Positions 6,328 through 7,994 of a stretch of 7,994 nucleotides of DNA are shown in pieces. The stretch spans positions 1-7,994 of the forward strand of contig JAKQLT010000150.1 of NCBI GenBank assembly GCA_029567025.1, read 5' to 3'. A program made the position numbers and the translations under genes. This stretch comes from Candidatus Omnitrophota bacterium. GTDB taxonomy: Bacteria > Omnitrophota > Gorgyraeia > Zapsychrales > Zapsychraceae. Position 1 is the first letter of the stretch; each line of letters opens with the position of its first letter. The notes under the pieces are model-generated. The model saw only the letters and a list, made by a program, of their open reading frames with translations, was not told the DNA's origin and did no database searches.

Positions 6328-6963
6328 ATGAAAAAATTTTCTAATAAAACGATCGCACGCGCCTTTCTTTATATCCGTATTTTAGATGATCGCATTCAAA
6401 ACAAACAAAAATATATTTCTTCCCAAGAGCTCTCTGATATTTCCGGATTGACGGACGTTCAAATTCGTAAAGATATTTCTTTGTTCGGAAAAGTCGGCAA
6501 ACCCCGCGTGGGTTATGATACCAAAGAATTAAGAGGTTTTTTAGAGGCCTTTGTTCTTAAGAGCACGGTGCGGGCGGTTCTTTTTGGCGTTGGGAATTTA
6601 GGCCAGGCAATTTTAAAATATCCGGGATTTCAGACAGAAAAAATAAAAATTGTGGCGGCTTTTGATAAAGATAGCCGTAAGGTTGGTAAAAAGATTAACG
6701 GAGTTGCTATTTATGCGATGAAAGATGTTTCGCGTGTGATTCATCGTTCTCGCGCTCAAATCGCCATTATCGCGACGCCGTCAGAGGCCAGCCAAGAGAT
6801 TGCGGGAATTATTACGAAATCCGGTTTAAAAGGGATTATTAATTTTGCGCCTTCGTCGCTTGTTGTTCCTAAAGGGGTCAGTGTCCGTAATATTGATTTG
6901 AGTATAGAATTTTTATCTTTATTTTATGACATTCATTCATCCAGAAAAAGGAGGAAGTCGTGA
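6328..6963 (+). CDS. rex: Rex, redox-sensing transcriptional repressor
   Basis: A 211-residue protein, the usual Rex length. Residues 1-80 form the winged-helix DNA-binding domain, with the family signature 'LTDVQIRKDISLFGKVGKPR' (41-60) and 'VGYDTKELRGFL'. Residues about 82-190 form a Rossmann NAD(H)-binding domain with GxGxxG at 'GVGNLG' (87-92) and 'AFDKD' (111-115). The C-terminus, 'VRNIDLSIEFLSLFYDI', is the domain-swapped helix seen in Rex dimers. Rex represses fermentation, hydrogenase and respiration genes at low NADH/NAD+ and is released by NADH. ATG 6328 is the only sensible start, because TAA lies in frame two codons upstream; there is no clear Shine-Dalgarno sequence. It is co-transcribed with NADH-dependent hydrogenase genes (GTGA overlap), so autoregulation of the whole operon is likely. 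Confidence 0.96.
   Translation: MKKFSNKTIARAFLYIRILDDRIQNKQKYISSQELSDISGLTDVQIRKDISLFGKVGKPRVGYDTKELRGFLEAFVLKSTVRAVLFGVGNLGQAILKYPGFQTEKIKIVAAFDKDSRKVGKKINGVAIYAMKDVSRVIHRSRAQIAIIATPSEASQEIAGIITKSGLKGIINFAPSSLVVPKGVSVRNIDLSIEFLSLFYDIHSSRKRRKS
6948..6955 (+). promoter_or_regulatory. Shine-Dalgarno sequence fixing the hydC GTG start
   Basis: AAGGAGGA inside the last codons of rex is a near-perfect anti-16S match placed 4 nt before GTG 6960. It decides in favour of the GTG start overlapping the rex TGA over later start codons. Confidence 0.85.
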
Positions 6964-7508
6964 ATCCTAAAGATCAGAAACAGGCCTCATCCACAGGTTG
7001 TATGATTTGTGCGGAAATGACTGAAGCGGAAATTTTTTCTCGATTAGATGATGTGATCGAGGGATTTAAAAATACGGAAGGCGCTCTTATTCCTGTACTT
7101 CAGACAGCTCAGAATTTTTTAGGATATTTGCCTAAAAATGTTCTTCAATATATCAGTAAAAAACTTAATATTCCTTATAGTCAGGTCAGCGGGGTTGTTT
7201 CTTTTTATTCGTTTTTTTCGACGACTAAAAGAGGCAAAAATGTCATTCGTGTTTGTTTGGGAACCGCGTGTTATGTTCGCGGTGGGAAAGAAGTTTTAAC
7301 CAGTCTTCAGAAGCTTCTTCATATTAATGTAGGTGAAACAACAGAAGACGGAGAATTTTCTTTAGAGATTGGTCGTTGTTTTGGCGCGTGCGGGTTAGCG
7401 CCGGTTGTGATGGTCAATGATAATGTCCATCAACGCGTTAAACCGTCGAAAATGAAAGAATTATTAAATTTGTATCGTGGGACGGAAGATGAGAAGGAGG
7501 CTGCATGA
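6960..7508 (+). CDS. hydC: NuoE-like [2Fe-2S] subunit of NADH-dependent [FeFe]-hydrogenase (HydC type)
   Basis: A 182-residue protein. A helical N-terminal part (about 21-88, including 'LIPVLQTAQNFLGYLP') is followed by a thioredoxin-like [2Fe-2S] domain (about 93-172). The cluster ligands are visible as C99-x4-C104 in 'VCLGTACYVRGG' and C140-x3-C144 in 'GRCFGACGLAP'. This is the NuoE/HydC family. The neighbour encodes a NuoF-like protein with its own N-terminal thioredoxin-like [2Fe-2S] domain, which fits HydB/HndC rather than complex I, so the complex is probably a bifurcating or NAD(P)-linked hydrogenase. A related formate dehydrogenase is possible. The GTG start overlaps the rex stop, and the end overlaps hydB by 4 nt. 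An extra CxxC (C14, C17) sits in an N-terminal extension before the family fold; its role is unknown. Confidence 0.88.
   Translation: MNPKDQKQASSTGCMICAEMTEAEIFSRLDDVIEGFKNTEGALIPVLQTAQNFLGYLPKNVLQYISKKLNIPYSQVSGVVSFYSFFSTTKRGKNVIRVCLGTACYVRGGKEVLTSLQKLLHINVGETTEDGEFSLEIGRCFGACGLAPVVMVNDNVHQRVKPSKMKELLNLYRGTEDEKEAA
7494..7500 (+). promoter_or_regulatory. Shine-Dalgarno sequence of hydB
   Basis: AAGGAGG lies 4 nt before ATG 7505, inside the end of hydC. It supports this start and indicates efficient coupled translation of the two electron-transfer subunits. Confidence 0.8.
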
Positions 7509-7994
7509 ACGATATTATTAAAAATATTGATGATTTAAATCGATTAAAAGAAAAAGCGATTCAGGAAAAGAGTAAAGTGAGTCGAGAAATTCTTTTATGC
7601 GCGGGCGCCGGATGCATCGCGAGCGGTTCTTTGGATATTAAAAAGGCGTTGGAAGAGCAATGTGCCGCCCAAGGCATTGAGGTCCCTATTATTGAAACAG
7701 GATGTTTAGGCCCTTGCGCAGGTGGCCCTGTTATCATTGTCAATCCGGAAAATATTTTTTATGAAAACTTAAAAATTGATGATGTGAAAGAAATTGTTGA
7801 GAGTCATTTAAAAAAGAATCATCCGGTTGAACGATTGATGCACAAAAATGAAAAAGGAAAGATTGTTAAAAATGTGAGAGATAATGATTTTTTTCAGAAT
7901 CAGGTCAAGATTGTTTTACGCAATTGCGGGAAAATCAATCCTTTAGATATTCAGGATTATATTCGTGTCGATGGTTATCAGGGGTTGGCTGAGG
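7505..7994 (+). CDS. hydB: NuoF-like NADH-binding subunit (HydB type), 5' part
   Basis: The frame is open from ATG 7505 to the window end, so about 163 N-terminal residues of a protein usually near 600 are visible. Residues about 27-104 form a thioredoxin-like [2Fe-2S] domain with ligands C32-x4-C37 ('LCAGAGC') and C67-x3-C71 ('TGCLGPC'). A linker follows, then the start of the NuoF core: 'QVKIVLRNCGKINPLDIQDY' (133-152) leading to 'GYQGLAE'. The FMN/NADH site and the C-terminal 4Fe-4S region lie beyond the edge. The fused N-terminal domain separates it from plain NuoF and matches HydB/HndC of hydrogenases or the beta subunit of NAD-dependent formate dehydrogenases. It overlaps the hydC stop (ATGA). 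With HydC it would pass electrons between NADH, flavin and the catalytic HydA, which is expected downstream. Confidence 0.9.
   Translation, partial: MNDIIKNIDDLNRLKEKAIQEKSKVSREILLCAGAGCIASGSLDIKKALEEQCAAQGIEVPIIETGCLGPCAGGPVIIVNPENIFYENLKIDDVKEIVESHLKKNHPVERLMHKNEKGKIVKNVRDNDFFQNQVKIVLRNCGKINPLDIQDYIRVDGYQGLAE

Noticed and set aside
7561..7743. Minus-strand open frame inside hydB
   Set aside because: It is antisense to the cysteine-rich [2Fe-2S] domain of HydB, which is clearly the real gene.
1..7994. CRISPR arrays, insertion sequences, tRNA or rRNA genes
   Set aside because: No spaced direct repeats, transposase-like frames, terminal inverted repeats or cloverleaf-like stretches were seen; the window is almost entirely coding.

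Overview
The window is a compact, AT-rich bacterial chromosome segment with every gene on the + strand. It holds two functional blocks. Codon use, gene order and protein features suggest an anaerobic or fermentative Gram-negative bacterium, possibly from an uncultivated lineage such as Omnitrophota, Elusimicrobiota or a relative. That taxonomic placement is inference only; no marker gene is present.

Block 1 (1-6239) is a nearly complete Bat (Bacteroides aerotolerance-type) operon. It runs: tail of a DUF58 protein (1-194), a DUF4381-like single-pass membrane protein (202-759), two von Willebrand factor A proteins BatA and BatB (768-1772, 1776-2789), the TPR protein BatC (2773-3660), the large BatD (3682-5496) and the TPR/SH3 protein BatE (5493-6239). 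The MoxR AAA+ ATPase that normally opens such operons would lie just upstream of the window. Gaps are 0-21 nt or the genes overlap, so this looks like one transcript. Membrane segments and flanking charges place the VWA domains, BatC, the BatD beta-domains and both soluble parts of BatE in the periplasm. Helical domains of the DUF4381-like protein and of BatD's C-terminus face the cytoplasm. These two cytoplasmic domains align with each other almost without gaps and look like paralogues, which suggests paired docking sites for the cytoplasmic MoxR/DUF58 machinery.

An 88-nt gap (6240-6327) carries a good sigma70-type promoter with an extended -10, an imperfect palindrome over the -10 that could be a Rex operator, and a perfect 6-bp inverted repeat in the short leader.

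Block 2 (6328-7994, running off the end) is rex followed by the NuoE-like and NuoF-like subunits (HydC, HydB) of a multisubunit NADH-dependent, probably electron-bifurcating, [FeFe]-hydrogenase. Genes overlap by 4 nt and have strong Shine-Dalgarno sequences. Rex senses the NADH/NAD+ ratio and the encoded complex would reoxidise NADH, so the layout implies a redox feedback loop. The catalytic subunit HydA is predicted just downstream.

I did not find a wholly new system. The most interesting points are the duplicated cytoplasmic domain in the Bat operon, the rex control region, and an extra N-terminal CxxC in HydC.
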